Made by a program: the position numbers and the translations under genes. The notes under the pieces are model-generated. The model was not told the DNA's origin. It did not search any database and saw nothing but the letters and a program-made list of their open reading frames with translations. DNA of 5,320 bases from Holosporales bacterium (GTDB lineage: Bacteria; Pseudomonadota; Alphaproteobacteria; BNTO01): NCBI GenBank assembly GCA_031265645.1, contig JAISCJ010000140.1, positions 1-5,320 of the forward strand, written 5' to 3'. Every line of letters begins with the position of its first letter. Positions within the stretch are counted from its first letter, which is position 1. Positions 3,967 to 5,320 of this stretch are shown here, piece after piece.

Positions 3967-5310
3967 TTAACATCCTAGCGTCCGCTCCAGCCAGTGTATG
4001 TCTACACCACCTTTAATAATCGCAGGGTCAGTCGCCAATTGTTGATGCAAAGGAATGATAGTCGCAACGCCATCGATAACGAGCTCGTTTAGCGCGCGCC
4101 TCATCTTAGATAGGCACTCTTCGCGAGAATTTGCATGAGTAATCAATTTGCCGATTAAACTGTCGTAGTAAGGAGGGATAACGTAACCGCAATACACATG
4201 GCTGTCCAGACGAATACCAAAGCCGTTTGCCGAATGAAACATATTTATCCGCCCAGGAGAAGGGAAAAAAGTCTTAGGATCTTCAGCATTTATTCTGCAT
4301 TCAATTGAATGACCTCTAATGCATATGTCCTTTTGCGAAAAAGGAAGGTGATTCCCTGCTGCAACAAGGATCTGCTCTTTGACGATGTCTATTCCTGTGA
4401 TCATCTCCGTCACAGTATGCTCAACTTGTAAACGAGTGTTCATTTCCATGAAATAAAACTGCCCATTTTCGTATAGCATTTCTATTGTTCCAACGCCGGT
4501 ATAACGCAGCTTCTTGACGGCCTTTGCTATCAACTCATTTACACGAACAAGCGCACTTGCCGGAAGGTTTGGTGCAGGAGCTTCTTCCCATATTTTCTGA
4601 TGATTCCTCTGCACAGAGCAATCCCTCTCTCCAAGCAAAACGACGTGCCCATGCTGGTCAGCTAATATTTGAAATTCTATATGACGAGGCGCCTTCAGAT
4701 AGCGCTCCATATAAACTTGATCATTGCCAAAGCTTGCCTTTGACTCAGCTTTAGCTAATTTATATGCCTGAATAAGGTCTTGCTCGTTATGAGCAACCTT
4801 CATTCCTTTCCCCCCCCCTCCGGCTGCGGCCTTGATTAACACAGGAAAGCCTATCTCCGCTGCTTGCTGTAGTGCGGTTTCCTCTGACGTTATTTCACCT
4901 TTGGCCCCCGGAATAGTTGGAATGCCAAAGTTCTGCATCGTCGTTTTTGCGGTGATTTTATCTCCCATCATGTCGATGTGCTCTGGGCTTGGACCAATAA
5001 AAGTGCGTCCATGTGCGATAATCATCTGAGCGAACCGAGAATTTTCCGCCAAAAAGCCCACGCCCGGGTGGATTGCATCTGCTCCCGTAATTTCTGCAGC
5101 GGTCATTATTGCGCGCATGTTCAGGTAGCTGTCTTTTGCCAGCGGCTCGCCTATACACACGCTTTCGTCCGCAAATCTGACAGGCATAGAGTCTTCATCC
5201 GCTGTAGAATGGACAACAACCGTTTTTATTCCAAGTTCTTGGCAAGCACGCAACACCCGAAGCGCGATCTCACCACGGTCGGCGATTAAGATCTTAGAAA
5301 ACAGCTTCAT
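3967..5310 (-). CDS. accC: Biotin carboxylase subunit of acetyl-CoA carboxylase
   Basis: This 447-residue protein catalyses ATP-dependent carboxylation of biotin on BCCP (AccB), the first half-reaction of malonyl-CoA synthesis for fatty acids, in the cytoplasm. It is full length for the family. The N-terminal biotin-carboxylase domain (1-115) has ILIADRGEIALRVLRAC. The ATP-grasp domain (about 115-320) has K118, K160 and the glycine-rich AAAGGGGKGMK loop (161-171). H210, H237, E277 and the FMEMNTRLQVEH segment (287-298, with E289, N291 and R293) are present. The C-terminal domain has R339, GYVIPPYYDSLIGKLI (375-390) and DIHWLE (437-442). All catalytic positions named from the E. coli enzyme are retained. 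HPGVGFLAEN carries Val84 where the E. coli enzyme has Tyr82. The ATG at 5308-5310 begins at the expected N-terminus, with only a weak GAG-type ribosome binding site upstream. accB usually precedes accC and may lie just beyond the window. This is host housekeeping sequence. Confidence 0.97.
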   Translation of the reverse strand: MKLFSKILIADRGEIALRVLRACQELGIKTVVVHSTADEDSMPVRFADESVCIGEPLAKDSYLNMRAIMTAAEITGADAIHPGVGFLAENSRFAQMIIAHGRTFIGPSPEHIDMMGDKITAKTTMQNFGIPTIPGAKGEITSEETALQQAAEIGFPVLIKAAAGGGGKGMKVAHNEQDLIQAYKLAKAESKASFGNDQVYMERYLKAPRHIEFQILADQHGHVVLLGERDCSVQRNHQKIWEEAPAPNLPASALVRVNELIAKAVKKLRYTGVGTIEMLYENGQFYFMEMNTRLQVEHTVTEMITGIDIVKEQILVAAGNHLPFSQKDICIRGHSIECRINAEDPKTFFPSPGRINMFHSANGFGIRLDSHVYCGYVIPPYYDSLIGKLITHANSREECLSKMRRALNELVIDGVATIIPLHQQLATDPAIIKGGVDIHWLERTLGC

Positions 5311-5320
5311 TCTTTAACTC

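Noticed and set aside
4524..5289. Several plus-strand open frames opposite accC
   Set aside because: All are antisense to a strongly conserved housekeeping gene and show no family features.

Overview
The window looks like the edge of a decayed integrated element, joined on its right to ordinary chromosome of a moderately AT-rich bacterium, most likely an alphaproteobacterium. Two things point to that group. The left half carries a DUF2924 protein directly followed by a large serine recombinase, a pairing typical of alphaproteobacterial prophages and genomic islands. The biotin carboxylase at the right end also has alphaproteobacterial-looking signatures, such as the QKIWEE segment and the C-terminal DIHWLE segment. 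The species cannot be named from the sequence alone.

Layout. Positions 1-166 hold a reading frame that is open from the window edge and in frame with the DUF2924 gene (167-619, +). Three recombinase-derived reading frames follow on the same strand, and each begins with the same 14-nt ribosome-binding-site/start module. The first (622-1101) keeps the catalytic core but has Ala at the catalytic Ser position, and it loses homology before the long helix E. The second (1203-1406) is a 67-codon remnant that joins the N-terminus to helix E and lacks almost the whole catalytic domain. The third (1544-3187) is an apparently intact 547-residue large serine recombinase with the catalytic Ser, recombinase domain, zinc ribbon and C-terminal helix-turn-helix-like region. 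The second and third are preceded by related 87-nt leaders that contain a stem-loop with a compensatory base-pair change.

Positions 3188-3634 contain no credible gene but are rich in inverted and short direct repeats: a terminator-like hairpin, a second hairpin with related sequence, three AGGGAAAT repeats, a possible degenerate copy of a tRNA 3' half, and a dyad touching the CCA end of the tRNA. A complete tRNA-Lys(TTT) gene with encoded CCA lies at 3635-3710 on the minus strand, behind a good -35/-10 promoter. After about 210 bases of intergenic DNA comes accC (3967-5310, minus), the biotin carboxylase subunit of acetyl-CoA carboxylase.

Reading of the whole. The tRNA and accC are host backbone. 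The recombinase cluster is accessory DNA that ends against the 3' side of the tRNA gene. The cluster appears to have grown by duplication of the recombinase gene. Its two upstream copies have lost catalysis but keep open frames and identical translation starts, so they are either young pseudogenes or short, non-catalytic companions of the active enzyme.
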